Assembly (NCBI GenBank): GCA_035489015.1
Contig: DATHKR010000326.1
Location: forward strand, 1 to 64,000
Direction of reading: 5' to 3'
Length of the DNA: 64,000 nucleotides
DNA from: DATFRY01 sp035489015
GTDB taxonomy: Bacteria > Myxococcota_A > Polyangia > Haliangiales > Haliangiaceae
Below, piece after piece: positions 53,361-62,680 of this stretch (the first letter of the stretch is position 1; the number at the start of each line of letters is the position of its first letter). Under the pieces are notes generated by a model. The model was given only the letters and a program-made list of their open reading frames with translations. It did not search any database and was not told where the DNA came from. Position numbers and translations under genes: made by a program.

Positions 53361-55298
53361 ATGAGCTCCACTGACGCTGGCCGGCTCGAGCTCCGCAGAG
53401 GAGTGCTCGAGTCCTATCCGGACGTCCTGACGGAACCGGTGGTCGAGGCGCTCGAGTCGCTGACCGGGCTGGATATCGAGCGCCGCCACCTCATGCGCGA
53501 GCGGGCCGAGCGGCGCGCCGCCCGCGCGCGCGACCGGCAGCGGATCGAGTTCCTCGATCCGGACGCGCGCATCGCCCGCACCCGGCTCACCGTACAGGAG
53601 GCGCGCGACGGGGCGTTCGACGGCTCGGACATTCCCCACGACCTCCAGCGCCAGTGGATCCAGGGGACCGGTCCGGCCGCGCGGCCGCGCTCGTCGATCG
53701 AGCAGAGCATCCGCAGCGTCGCGTACGCGCTCCTGTCGGGGGCGGACGGCTGGATGTTCGACGGCGAGGACGCGCTCGGCCAGGTCGGCGCGATGTCGCT
53801 CGACAACCAGCGCAACCTCCGGATCGCCTTTGCCGGGGAGGATCCGTTCCCGCGGGTCGCCGAGGCGGTCGCCGGCGAGATGAACGCGTGGGGCGAGGAG
53901 ATGCTCGGCCGGCGCATCGTGGACGACTGGCGCGCCCAGCTCGAGCACACCACCCGCATCTTCCGGGCCCGCGGCCTCCACCTCGACGACCGCCACGTCC
54001 GCCACCGCGACGGCTCCGGGTTCGGCGCGTCGATCGTCGACGCGGCCGCCTACGTGCTCGGCAACCACAAGACCCTGCGCGCGGCCGGTCGCTCGCTGGT
54101 CCTCTACCTGCCCAAGATCCAGACCGCCGAGGAGGCGGCGCTGTGGCACGAGATCCTCGCCGCGCTCGAGGCGCAGGCGGGGCTGCCGGTCGGCGCGATC
54201 AAGACCTACGTCCTGGTCGAGCAGCTCGAGGCCAGCTACCAGCTCATGGAGATCCGCGCGGCGCTGGCCAGCCGCTTCGTCGGCTTCAACACCGGGCGCT
54301 GGGACTACATCAACAGCGTCGCCGACGCGATGGCGTGGGACGAGGAGTTCGTCAACCCCAACATCGACGCCATCACCATGACCTACGGCTACATGGGCGT
54401 GTACGAGGACCGGGTCCGGCGCGCGGTCAACACGCCGGACCGGAGCGGGCGCACCGCGCTGTGGCAGGGCGGCATGGAGCCGAACATCCCGGTCGGCTCG
54501 CCCGAGGGCGTGGCCGACGGCATGGGGCGGGCGGTGGCCGGCGGCGAGCGCGAGCGCGAGGCGGGCGCCAGCGGCAAGTGGGTGGCGCACTGGAAGATGG
54601 TCCACATCGTGCGACCGGTGTGGGAGCGAGCCGGGCAGGCCAACCAGCTCGGCCGCGCCTTCCCCCGCCTCGGCTACGGCGACGACGACGCGCGCGATCT
54701 CACCCGGGTCGAGCCGGCCCCGCGCACCGTGCGCGGCGCGCGCGATCTGCTGAGCGTGGCGCTGCAGTACGGCAACGCGTTCGGGCGCGGCTTCCAGGCC
54801 GCCGCGCTGAAGCCGGCCGATTCGTTCGGCGACGACGACGTCCTCTACCTCATGGAGGACATGGCGACCGGCGAGATCCGGCTCAGCATCCTGTGGGAGT
54901 GGCTGCACAAGCGGGCCGCCTTCACCGACGACGACGAGCGCACCGGGGTGCGGGCCGGCGACGTGTTCGAGGCGGCCCTGTTCGCCCGGCTGCTCGAGGA
55001 GGAGTACGCCGCGCTGACCGCGGCCGACGACCGCGACGTCCACGACGACTCCAAGGCCACCACGCTGCCGATCGCGCGCGAGATCGCCCAGCGCTACGTC
55101 GAGAGCCAGACCAAGCCGCCCTGGTACATCGACCTGCTCGACCTCAACCTCGACAACCACGACCTCGGGCGCGCCCGGGCGCGCATCGACGAGTACCTGG
55201 CCGCGCTCGCGGCGAACGGGACGCGCATCACCGAGAACGCCGACTTCGACCGGCAGCCAGCCGATCTTCAGGGGAAGGGTGGAAGGGGACCAACATGA
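53361..55298 (+). CDS. aceB: Malate synthase
   Basis: A 645-residue malate synthase (A-type) condensing glyoxylate and acetyl-CoA to malate. Blocks seen: DGEDALGQVGAMSLDNQRN, VGFNTGRWDYINS (substrate-binding signature), TMTYGYMGVYEDR and a C-terminal GKWVAHWKMVHIV. It is longer than the usual ~530 residues. The start ATG 53361 follows a good Shine-Dalgarno. Its stop overlaps the isocitrate lyase start (ATGA), giving translational coupling of the glyoxylate shunt. Confidence 0.92.
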   Translation: MSSTDAGRLELRRGVLESYPDVLTEPVVEALESLTGLDIERRHLMRERAERRAARARDRQRIEFLDPDARIARTRLTVQEARDGAFDGSDIPHDLQRQWIQGTGPAARPRSSIEQSIRSVAYALLSGADGWMFDGEDALGQVGAMSLDNQRNLRIAFAGEDPFPRVAEAVAGEMNAWGEEMLGRRIVDDWRAQLEHTTRIFRARGLHLDDRHVRHRDGSGFGASIVDAAAYVLGNHKTLRAAGRSLVLYLPKIQTAEEAALWHEILAALEAQAGLPVGAIKTYVLVEQLEASYQLMEIRAALASRFVGFNTGRWDYINSVADAMAWDEEFVNPNIDAITMTYGYMGVYEDRVRRAVNTPDRSGRTALWQGGMEPNIPVGSPEGVADGMGRAVAGGEREREAGASGKWVAHWKMVHIVRPVWERAGQANQLGRAFPRLGYGDDDARDLTRVEPAPRTVRGARDLLSVALQYGNAFGRGFQAAALKPADSFGDDDVLYLMEDMATGEIRLSILWEWLHKRAAFTDDDERTGVRAGDVFEAALFARLLEEEYAALTAADDRDVHDDSKATTLPIAREIAQRYVESQTKPPWYIDLLDLNLDNHDLGRARARIDEYLAALAANGTRITENADFDRQPADLQGKGGRGPT

Positions 55299-57550
55299 CG
55301 ATGCATGCCAAGGAGATCGCCGCGCTCCGTGAGTGGTTCGCCAGCCCTCGCTTCCGGGGCCTCATCCGGCTCCACTCGGCCCGCGAGGTGATCGAGCAGC
55401 GCGGCACCATCCCGATCGACTACAGCGTCGCTCGCGGCGCGGCCGAGGCGTTCCACCAGCGGCTGCGCGAGCTGTACGGCCAGAAGAAGTGCGTCACCAC
55501 GTTTGGCCCGTACTCGCCGGGCCAGGCGGTGGCGATGAAGCGCGAGGGGATCGAGGCGATCTACCTGGGCGGCTGGGCGACCAGCGCCAAGGGCTCGGTC
55601 GGCGAGGATCCCGGCCCCGACCTGGCCAGCTACCCGCTCAGCCAGGTGCCGGACGAGGCCGCGCCGATCGTGCGCGCGCTGCTCACCGCCGATCGCAACC
55701 AGCACCACGCGCGGGCCCGCATGAGCGAGAAGGACCGCGAGGCGACCCGCGAGATCGACTTCCGCCCGTTCATCATCGCCGACGCCGACACCGGCCACGG
55801 CGGCGACTCGCACGTGCGCAACCTCATCCGCCGCTTCGTCGAGGTCGGCGTCCCCGGCTACCACATCGAGGATCAGAAGCCCGGGGTGAAGAAGTGCGGC
55901 CACCAGGGCGGCAAGGTGCTGGTCTCGGAGGACGAGCAGATCAAGCGGCTGTCGGCCGCGCGCTTCCAGCTCGACCTCATGGGCGTGCCCGGCATCATCG
56001 TGGCCCGCACCGACGCCGAGTCGGCCACGCTGCTCGACGGGCGCAGCGACGAGCGCGACCAGCCGTTCATCCTCGGCGCCACCAACCTCGATCTGCCGGC
56101 GTACAAGGCGGCGTTCCTGGCCCTCCTGCGCCGCTTCCACCGCGCCGGGGTCGAGGAGCTGTCCGGCTACCAGCTGTACGGGATGTGCGACGAGGAGTAC
56201 GCGGCGGCGGAGGCGTGGCTCGAGCGGACCGGGCTGGCCGGGGCGGTCGACGTCGCGGCGGCGTCGCTCGGGTCGGACTCGGGCGGCGTCGCCATCGACG
56301 GCGCGTTCGACGTGGTGTTCGGCCGCTTCGTCGACACCTGGCAGAACGAGGCCGGGGTGAAGACGTTCGGCGAGGCGATCTCCGACGCGATGGACTTCCG
56401 CGCCAGCGAGGGCGAGACGTTCCCGATGACGCGGGCGGAGTGGCTGAAGTTCGCCGCGCGCGCCTCGTTCTACGAGGTGCGCGAGCGGGCGGCCGCGATG
56501 CACATCACCGCCACCTGGGACTGCGAGCACGCCAAGACGCCGGACGGCTACTACCCGGTGCGCGGCGGCATCGACTACGCGGTGGCCAAGTCGCTGGCCG
56601 CGGCGCCCTACGCCGATCTCCTGTGGATGGAGACCAAGACGGCCGACCTGGCCGACGCCCGCCGCTTCGCCGACGCGATCCACGCGGTCTACCCCGACAA
56701 GATGCTGGCCTACAACCTGTCGCCGTCGTTCAACTGGGCGACCACCGGGATGACCTACGACGAGATGCGCCGGTTCCCCGAGGAGCTGGGCAAGCTCGGG
56801 TTCGTCTTCAACTTCATCACCTACGGCGGCCACCAGATCGACGGGCTGGCCGGCGAGGAGTTCGCGATGGCGCTGCGCGAGGACGGCATGCTCGCGCTCG
56901 CCCGCCTGCAGCGGAAGTTCCGCCTGCTCGAGTCGCCGTACCGCACCCCGCAGACGCTGGTCGGCGGGCCGCGCGCCGACGCCGCGCTGATGTCGATCTC
57001 CGGGCGTGCGTCCAGCACCAGGGCGATGGGCAAGGGCTCGACCCAGTTCCAGCACCTGGTCCAGACCGAGGTCCCGCCCAAGGTGCTCGAGGACTGGCTC
57101 CGGCAGTGGGCCACCCGCTGGGATCACGGCGAGGCGCTGGCGGTGACCCTGCGCCCGCACACGATCGGCTCCGATCTGCGCGAGCTCATCATCCGCACCG
57201 CGGCCGGCGAGAAGCTGCTCAACATCGTGTTCGCCACGATCAAGGACCGGCGCGGGCGCCGCATCCTGTCGGTGCGCGACCAGAACACCTTCGACCTCAG
57301 CCTGCGCAAGAAGCGCCTCATGACCCTGGCCCACCTGTTCCTGGTCCACCGCTACCGTCTCGACTCGGTCCATTACCTGACCCCGACCGACGACAACCAG
57401 CATCAGGCGGCCGGGATGAAGGAGCTGGGCATCTACAGCGAGGTCAACAACGAGGTCGGCGAGATCATCGTCGCCGACGTCGACGCCGCCCGGATCAAGG
57501 AGCTCATCTCCGACCGGTCGGCGCTCGACGCCTTCATCGCCAAGGAGTGA
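55295..57550 (+). CDS. aceA: Isocitrate lyase, long form
   Basis: A 751-residue isocitrate lyase that splits isocitrate into glyoxylate and succinate. The catalytic loop is KKCGH in GVKKCGHQGGKVLVSE; DADTGHGG provides the metal site. It is far longer than the ~430-residue E. coli enzyme and resembles the extended forms of AceA2-like bacteria and some eukaryotes, with an added C-terminal domain after about residue 530. ATG 55295 overlaps the malate synthase stop. Together they allow growth on acetate or fatty acids. Confidence 0.92.
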   Translation: MTMHAKEIAALREWFASPRFRGLIRLHSAREVIEQRGTIPIDYSVARGAAEAFHQRLRELYGQKKCVTTFGPYSPGQAVAMKREGIEAIYLGGWATSAKGSVGEDPGPDLASYPLSQVPDEAAPIVRALLTADRNQHHARARMSEKDREATREIDFRPFIIADADTGHGGDSHVRNLIRRFVEVGVPGYHIEDQKPGVKKCGHQGGKVLVSEDEQIKRLSAARFQLDLMGVPGIIVARTDAESATLLDGRSDERDQPFILGATNLDLPAYKAAFLALLRRFHRAGVEELSGYQLYGMCDEEYAAAEAWLERTGLAGAVDVAAASLGSDSGGVAIDGAFDVVFGRFVDTWQNEAGVKTFGEAISDAMDFRASEGETFPMTRAEWLKFAARASFYEVRERAAAMHITATWDCEHAKTPDGYYPVRGGIDYAVAKSLAAAPYADLLWMETKTADLADARRFADAIHAVYPDKMLAYNLSPSFNWATTGMTYDEMRRFPEELGKLGFVFNFITYGGHQIDGLAGEEFAMALREDGMLALARLQRKFRLLESPYRTPQTLVGGPRADAALMSISGRASSTRAMGKGSTQFQHLVQTEVPPKVLEDWLRQWATRWDHGEALAVTLRPHTIGSDLRELIIRTAAGEKLLNIVFATIKDRRGRRILSVRDQNTFDLSLRKKRLMTLAHLFLVHRYRLDSVHYLTPTDDNQHQAAGMKELGIYSEVNNEVGEIIVADVDAARIKELISDRSALDAFIAKE

Positions 57551-57588
57551 CCGTCGCCGTCGCCGCGCGGCCGTGTTAGATCAGGCGC

Positions 57589-58998
57589 GTGGCGACGAAC
57601 GACTTCGACTTCCTGGTGCTCGGCGGCGGCTCGGCCGGGGTGCGGGCGGCGCGGGTGGCCGCCGATCTGGGCGCGCGCGTGGTGGTGGTGGAGGAGCGCG
57701 AGCTGGGCGGCACCTGCGTCAACCTCGGCTGCGTGCCCAAGAAGCTGCTCTGGTACGCGGCCGAGTTCACCGAGCTGTGGCGCGACGCGGTGTCGTACGG
57801 CTGGCACGTGGAGCCGCCCCGCCACGACTGGGCCGCGCTGATCGCGCGCAAGGACCAGGAGATCGCGCGGCTCAACCGCATCTACGAGCAGATCCTGACC
57901 GGGCGGGGCGTGGAGATCGCGCGCGGCTGCGGGCGAGTGATCGGCCCGAACGAGGTCGAGGTGACCGGCGAGGGAGGGGCGCGCCGGCTCCGCGCCCGGC
58001 ACATCCTGGTCGCGGTCGGCGGGGTGCCGCGCCGGCCGGTCTTCGCCGGCGCCGAGCACGTGCTGGTGTCGGACGACATCTTTCACCTGCCCGCGCTGCC
58101 CGGCCGCGTGATCCTGATCGGCGCCGGCTACATCGGCGTCGAGATGGCGGGCATCCTGCACGGGCTCGGCGCCCACGTCGAGATCGTCCACCACGGCTCG
58201 CGCCTCCTGCGCGGCTTCGACCGCGACGTGCAGGAGCACCTGGCCGTGGAGCTGGCCGCGCAGGGGATCGACCTCCGCTTCCGGTGCGAGGTGACCTCGA
58301 TCGAGCGCACCGCGAAGGGCTGCCTGCGGGTCTCGCTCGACAGCGGCGCCGTGGTCGAGGTCGACGCGGTCATCGCCGCGATCGGCCGCGCGGCCCGCAC
58401 CCGCGGGCTCGGCCTCGCGGAGGTCGGCGTGCGCCTCTTGCCCGGCGGAGTCATCGAGGTCGACGACCACTTGCAGACCGCGGTTCCGTCGATCCACGCC
58501 GCCGGCGACGTGGTCGAGCGCCGGGCGCTGACCCCGGTCGCGATCGCCGAGGGCATGATCATCGCGCGGCGCCTGTTCGGCGGCGAGGCCGGATCGGCGG
58601 AGGGGATCCACTACGCCCACGTCCCCTCGGCGGTCTTCTCGAGCCCGCCCATCGCCACCGTCGGGCTCACCGAGGAGGAGGCGCGCGCGGCGTGCGCGGC
58701 GGTCGACATCTACCGCTCGGTGTTCCGGCCGCTCAAGCTCACCATGACCGAGCGGCAATCGCGCACCCTCATGAAGATCGTGGTCGACCGCGCGACCCAG
58801 CGCGTGCTCGGCATCCACGTGGTCGGCCACGAGGCCGGCGAGATCGTGCAGGGGTTCGCGGTCGGGGTGAGGATCGGGATGACGAAGCCGCAGCTCGACG
58901 CCACCATCGGCATCCACCCGACCGCGGCGGAGGAGCTGGTCACGATGCGGACGCGGGAGCCCGATCCGGAGGACAGCGTCGACGGCGCCGGCGGCTGA
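57589..58998 (+). CDS. gor: Glutathione-disulfide-reductase-like pyridine nucleotide oxidoreductase
   Basis: A 469-residue flavoprotein with FAD loop VLGGGSAGVRAARVAADLGA, redox disulfide GGTCVNLGCVPKK, NADPH-binding GAGYIGVEMAGILHGLG and the C-terminal HPTAAEE active-site histidine region. Glutathione reductase is the best fit, but other low-molecular-weight thiol reductases share these motifs. It starts at GTG 57589, 38 bases after aceA, and may be read through with it. Confidence 0.88.
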   Translation: MATNDFDFLVLGGGSAGVRAARVAADLGARVVVVEERELGGTCVNLGCVPKKLLWYAAEFTELWRDAVSYGWHVEPPRHDWAALIARKDQEIARLNRIYEQILTGRGVEIARGCGRVIGPNEVEVTGEGGARRLRARHILVAVGGVPRRPVFAGAEHVLVSDDIFHLPALPGRVILIGAGYIGVEMAGILHGLGAHVEIVHHGSRLLRGFDRDVQEHLAVELAAQGIDLRFRCEVTSIERTAKGCLRVSLDSGAVVEVDAVIAAIGRAARTRGLGLAEVGVRLLPGGVIEVDDHLQTAVPSIHAAGDVVERRALTPVAIAEGMIIARRLFGGEAGSAEGIHYAHVPSAVFSSPPIATVGLTEEEARAACAAVDIYRSVFRPLKLTMTERQSRTLMKIVVDRATQRVLGIHVVGHEAGEIVQGFAVGVRIGMTKPQLDATIGIHPTAAEELVTMRTREPDPEDSVDGAGG

Positions 58999-59010
58999 TC
59001 GGGCCGGCGC

Positions 59011-59664
59011 TCACGGCGCGGGTGCGTTCACCCCGATCGACCAGTACTCGAGCACGCCGACGTCGCCCGGCCCGCGGTCCTCGAGGTGGAGCGTCCACGT
59101 CCCGTCGCCGCGCGATCCGCGGGTGAAGCCCTCCACCTCGAACGTGCCGCGAACGTCCAGGCCGCTGTCGTCGGGCAGGATGTCGACCACCGCCGCGCTC
59201 TCGCCATCCGGCGACAGCAGCGTCAGCACCATGTCGCCGCGCCAGTCGTGGAAGATCTCGAGGTGGACCTCGACCGTCTCGATCTCGAGATCTGGGACGT
59301 CCGCCTCGATCGTGGTGTCGATGCCGAGGAGGTCGTCGTCCGGGACCTCGAGGGCCGGGGCGTCCTCGCCGGTGAAGCGAAGCCGGCCGCCCCCGTCGGG
59401 CCGGTCCTCGGCGGCGTCGATCCGCGCCTGCGCCCCGTCGACCGGGTCGATCGGGGCGGCGTCGATCGGCCCGGCCAGGCAGCTGTCCGCGATCTCGGCC
59501 GGCAGGTGACAGTAGAGATCGCCGCCGCACTCGGTCCCGCCCGGGCACGCCCCGGCCGCGCCACAGGTCACCGAGCAGGCGCGAGGATCACCGGAGCCGC
59601 AGCCGGCCGCGCCCGCCGACCAGAGGGCGATCACCAGCGCGGCGACGTGGAGACGGAGAGCCAT
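59011..59664 (-). CDS. Lipoprotein with P/Homo B (proprotein convertase) domain
   Basis: A 217-residue protein. The signal ends in a lipobox-like AAGC, followed by a Cys-rich stretch (CSVTCGAAGACPGGTECGG) and an Asp/Ala/Pro linker. Residues about 100-217 match a P/Homo B beta-sandwich: LEIETVEVHLEIFHDWRGDMV, LTLLSPDG, then GTWTLHLEDRGPGDVGVL and a closing WSIGV. These domains usually sit after a subtilase; here it stands alone. ATG 59664 is chosen; a GTG is at 59667. Convergent with gor. Confidence 0.85.
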   Translation of the reverse strand: MALRLHVAALVIALWSAGAAGCGSGDPRACSVTCGAAGACPGGTECGGDLYCHLPAEIADSCLAGPIDAAPIDPVDGAQARIDAAEDRPDGGGRLRFTGEDAPALEVPDDDLLGIDTTIEADVPDLEIETVEVHLEIFHDWRGDMVLTLLSPDGESAAVVDILPDDSGLDVRGTFEVEGFTRGSRGDGTWTLHLEDRGPGDVGVLEYWSIGVNAPAP

Positions 59665-59782
59665 CACAGAGGAAGGACCGGAGCCGGGCGGATCTGTCGC
59701 ACGACTTCGCGGCCGGCGGGAAGTCGACCGCGCAACCGAGCGGAATCACCCGGGCGGCGATCCATCGAGTAGAGTGCCGGCG

Positions 59783-60397
59783 ATGGCGGCCACCTCGCTC
59801 ACGTCCCTCCTCGCCGATCCCGGCGCCGACATCGGCGCGATCGGCCGTCACCTCGACCAGCAGGGCGGCGAGGGCAGGCGAGCCCTGCTGCGCGGCCTCG
59901 GCCGCGACACCCAGCGAGCCCTGTACGAGAAGGCCGCGGCGGCCGATCCGCTCGACCTCGACTACTTCGTGGGCGCCGCCGCGGAGCGCGTCGAGGTCAT
60001 CCACGACGGCCTCAACACGCTGCCCCTGCCATCTCCCCTGCGCCGGTTCCAGAAGCGCTTCTGCCGGCCGGTCGGCGGCGGTCCCCGCCTGTTCGGCTAC
60101 AACGAGGGCCCGACCCGGCCCGTCGTCGGCCCGGGCTTCTTCGTCGCCATCCCGACCGCCGGCAACCCGACCTGGGAGCCGCGCGGCGCCGTCGTCGTCG
60201 ACTACTTCCAGATCCCCGACGGCCCGGTGCCCGACGGCTGGCCCGCCGTGGTCCCCAACGACTGGCGCCTCCAGCGCTTCGTCTACCACCAGACCCGCGA
60301 CTTCATGCGCCGCGTCTCCGCCCACGTCTCGATCGGCGCCGCCTACAAGCAGGAGCGGTCCCTCGACCACTACTTCGTGCTGTGCCGGCGCGAGTAG
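59783..60397 (+). CDS. Conserved hypothetical protein
   Basis: A 204-residue soluble protein from ATG 59783. The second half has PRLFGYNEGPTRPVVGPGFF, PTWEPRGAVVVDYFQIP and LQRFVYHQTRDFMRRVSAHVSIGAAYK blocks that look conserved and compact. No signal peptide. No catalytic motif I can name. It is divergent from the P-domain lipoprotein and ends exactly where the convergent desaturase stop begins. Confidence 0.65.
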   Translation: MAATSLTSLLADPGADIGAIGRHLDQQGGEGRRALLRGLGRDTQRALYEKAAAADPLDLDYFVGAAAERVEVIHDGLNTLPLPSPLRRFQKRFCRPVGGGPRLFGYNEGPTRPVVGPGFFVAIPTAGNPTWEPRGAVVVDYFQIPDGPVPDGWPAVVPNDWRLQRFVYHQTRDFMRRVSAHVSIGAAYKQERSLDHYFVLCRRE

Positions 60398-61237
60398 CTA
60401 CTCGGGGCGGACGCGGGACAGCTGGAGCTCGCGGCGGTCGATCCCGATCTTCTTGAGCGACGGCAGGAGAACGCGGGTGACGAACTGTCGGCCGCCGTAG
60501 ATGCGGTGGCGCTCGATGAGCTCGCCCTTGCGCTTCCAGTCGGGGATGAGGTCGTGGGCGGGCATCTCGAAGTGCTGGAGCACGAAGGCGAGGTCGTCGA
60601 CGGTGCCGGTTCGATCGAGGTCGAGGTACTCGCGGACGCAGTCGACGAACATGCGGTGATGGCTGCCCTCGTCGCTGGCGATGAGCAGGATGAGCCGCTG
60701 GAGCGCCTGGTCGCCGGCCGGCGCGGTGAGCTTGGACAGGTTGACGTAGTTGAGCTGGGTGGCCAGCTCCTGGAGCATCGAGTAGATGACCATCCGGCGG
60801 CCGGTGTCGAACGGGAGCGCCCACTCGACCGCGAGGAGCCGCTGGTTGAGGAGCTCCATCTGGGCCTGCGTGCGCCGCCCGGACCGGATCAGCCACTCCT
60901 CGATGGCCATCGAGTGCTTGGACTCCTCGTAGCACCAGTTGGTGAGGAACCAGGCCATGCCGTGGTTCTGCCGGTTGAGCGCGATGAGCTTGGAGCTGTA
61001 GTCCGGCAGGTACATCTCGACCGAGTAGAACGCCTCGAGGATCTCCACCAGATCTTCGTCCACCGCGCGGATCTTGATCTGGTCCCAGGGGATCCCGTCG
61101 ACCACGCTCCAGCGCCGCTTGACCTCGGCGTGGTCGAAGAAGTCGCGGTACAGGCCGCGAAAGCCGGTCCGGTCGGCGCCGACCGGCGCCTGCGCGACCT
61201 CCGGGGAAGACAGCGTCTCGGCAGCCAGATTGGACAT
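60398..61237 (-). CDS. Acyl-[acyl-carrier-protein] desaturase
   Basis: A 279-residue soluble di-iron enzyme introducing a double bond into acyl-ACP chains. The two iron motifs are EESKH (in WCYEESKHSMAIEEWL) and DEGSHH (in LIASDEGSHHRMF). The ATG at 61237 is used since the palindrome at 61246 would otherwise be in the coding region; ATG 61288 is an alternative with a longer N-terminus. It is divergent from an MFS exporter, with two palindromes between. Confidence 0.85.
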   Translation of the reverse strand: MSNLAAETLSSPEVAQAPVGADRTGFRGLYRDFFDHAEVKRRWSVVDGIPWDQIKIRAVDEDLVEILEAFYSVEMYLPDYSSKLIALNRQNHGMAWFLTNWCYEESKHSMAIEEWLIRSGRRTQAQMELLNQRLLAVEWALPFDTGRRMVIYSMLQELATQLNYVNLSKLTAPAGDQALQRLILLIASDEGSHHRMFVDCVREYLDLDRTGTVDDLAFVLQHFEMPAHDLIPDWKRKGELIERHRIYGGRQFVTRVLLPSLKKIGIDRRELQLSRVRPE

Positions 61238-61245
61238 GCGGAAGA

Positions 61246-61260
61246 CGTACCAGAGGTACG
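61246..61260. promoter_or_regulatory. Palindrome next to the desaturase start
   Basis: CGTACC and GGTACG (6-bp arms) surround AGA, giving a perfect inverted repeat 8 bases ahead of the desaturase ATG at 61237. Position suits an operator controlling desaturase expression. Confidence 0.4.
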
Positions 61261-61290
61261 GCGTCAGGGTCCGACACGGCTCGGTCATAT

Positions 61291-61306
61291 CCCGGTCACG
61301 ACCGGG
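61291..61306. promoter_or_regulatory. Palindrome in the desaturase / MFS divergent region
   Basis: CCCGGTC and GACCGGG flank AC as a perfect inverted repeat, 87 bases before the MFS start at 61394. It could be a repressor site or a small terminator hairpin. Confidence 0.35.
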
Positions 61307-61393
61307 CCCCCTCGGGGTGAACCGGGCACGCCGTGCCGGTCATGACGCGGCCGAAAAAGCGAGTAGAGTTCTTGCCGCTCCTGGTAGCACACC

Positions 61394-62656
61394 ATGACCG
61401 ATCTCGCCGCCCCTCCCGCCGCGCGCCGTGCCGCGCTGGTCTTCATCTTCGTCACGGTGCTGATCGACGTGCTGGCGTTCGGCCTGATCATCCCGGCCCT
61501 CCCGCACCTGGTCGAGCAGCTGTCCGGCGGCACCACGTCGACCGCCGCCTACTGGATCGGGGCGTTCGGCACGGTATTCGCGCTCATCCAGTTCGTCACC
61601 TCGCCGGTTCAGGGCGCCCTGTCCGACCGGTTCGGGCGCCGCCCGGTGATCCTGCTCTCGTGCCTGGGGCTGGGTCTCGACTTCATGTTCATGGCGGTCG
61701 CCCCGTCGCTGGGCTGGCTGTTCGTGGGGCGCGTCATCTCGGCGATCACCGCGGCCAGCTTCACCACCGCCAACGCGTACGTCGCCGATGTCACCGAGCC
61801 GTCGCAGCGGGCCAGGAGCTACGGGATGCTCGGCGCCGCGTTCGGGCTCGGCTTCATCATCGGCCCGCTGCTCGGCGGGATCCTCGGCGACATCGACCTG
61901 CGGCTGCCGTTCTGGTTCGCCGCCGGCCTGGCGCTCCTCAACTTCAGCTACGGCCTGTTCGTCTTGCCGGAGTCGCTGACCGCGGAGCGGCGCAGCGTGC
62001 GCTTCGACTGGTCCCACGCCAATCCGCTCGGCTCGATGAAGCTCCTGCAGAGCTACCCGCAGGTGCTCGGGCTGGCGGCGGTGGTGTTCCTGGCCAACCT
62101 GGCCCACTACGTCTATCCCAGCGTGTTCGTCCTGTTCGCCGACTATCGCTACGGCTGGGGCCAGAAGGAGGTCGGCTACGTGCTCGCCGCGGTCGGCGTG
62201 CTCAGCGTCGTGGTCAACGTCGGGCTGGTCGGCCGCGCGGTGAAGCGGTTCGGCGAGCGCCGCGCGCTCTTGCTCGGCCTCACCGGCGGCGTCTTCGGCT
62301 TCGCGATCTACGGGCTGGCCGGCCAGGGCTGGATGTTCCTCATCGGCCTGCCGATCAGCGCGCTGTGGGCGATGGCGGCGCCGGCGTCGCAGGCGCTCAT
62401 CACCCGCCAGGTCGGCGCCGACGTGCAGGGCCGCATCCAGGGCGCGCTCATGAGCCTGGTGTCGATGGCGGGGATCATCGGTCCGACCATCTTCGCGGGC
62501 TCGTTCGGCTACTTCGTCGACGAGGACAGCCCGGTCCACCTGCCCGGGGTTCCGTTCCTCATCGCGGCGCTGCTGCTCGGCGTGGCGCTCGCGGTGGCGC
62601 GGCGCGCCGCGCGGGCCCCTGCCGACGCTCCCCTGGTCGAGCCGGGAGCTGCCTGA
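61394..62656 (+). CDS. MFS transporter, TCR/Tet family
   Basis: A 420-residue, 12-span major facilitator. Helix 1 begins LVFIFVTVLIDVLAFGLIIP, typical of TetA-like drug/H+ antiporters. The loop GALSDRFGRRPV is motif A, and ARSYGMLGAAFGLGFIIGPLLGG is motif C of antiporters. Substrate could be an antibiotic or metabolite. ATG 61394. It is divergent from the desaturase. Confidence 0.88.
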   Translation: MTDLAAPPAARRAALVFIFVTVLIDVLAFGLIIPALPHLVEQLSGGTTSTAAYWIGAFGTVFALIQFVTSPVQGALSDRFGRRPVILLSCLGLGLDFMFMAVAPSLGWLFVGRVISAITAASFTTANAYVADVTEPSQRARSYGMLGAAFGLGFIIGPLLGGILGDIDLRLPFWFAAGLALLNFSYGLFVLPESLTAERRSVRFDWSHANPLGSMKLLQSYPQVLGLAAVVFLANLAHYVYPSVFVLFADYRYGWGQKEVGYVLAAVGVLSVVVNVGLVGRAVKRFGERRALLLGLTGGVFGFAIYGLAGQGWMFLIGLPISALWAMAAPASQALITRQVGADVQGRIQGALMSLVSMAGIIGPTIFAGSFGYFVDEDSPVHLPGVPFLIAALLLGVALAVARRAARAPADAPLVEPGAA

Positions 62657-62680
62657 TCGGCAGGAGCGTGGCGGCCGCGG

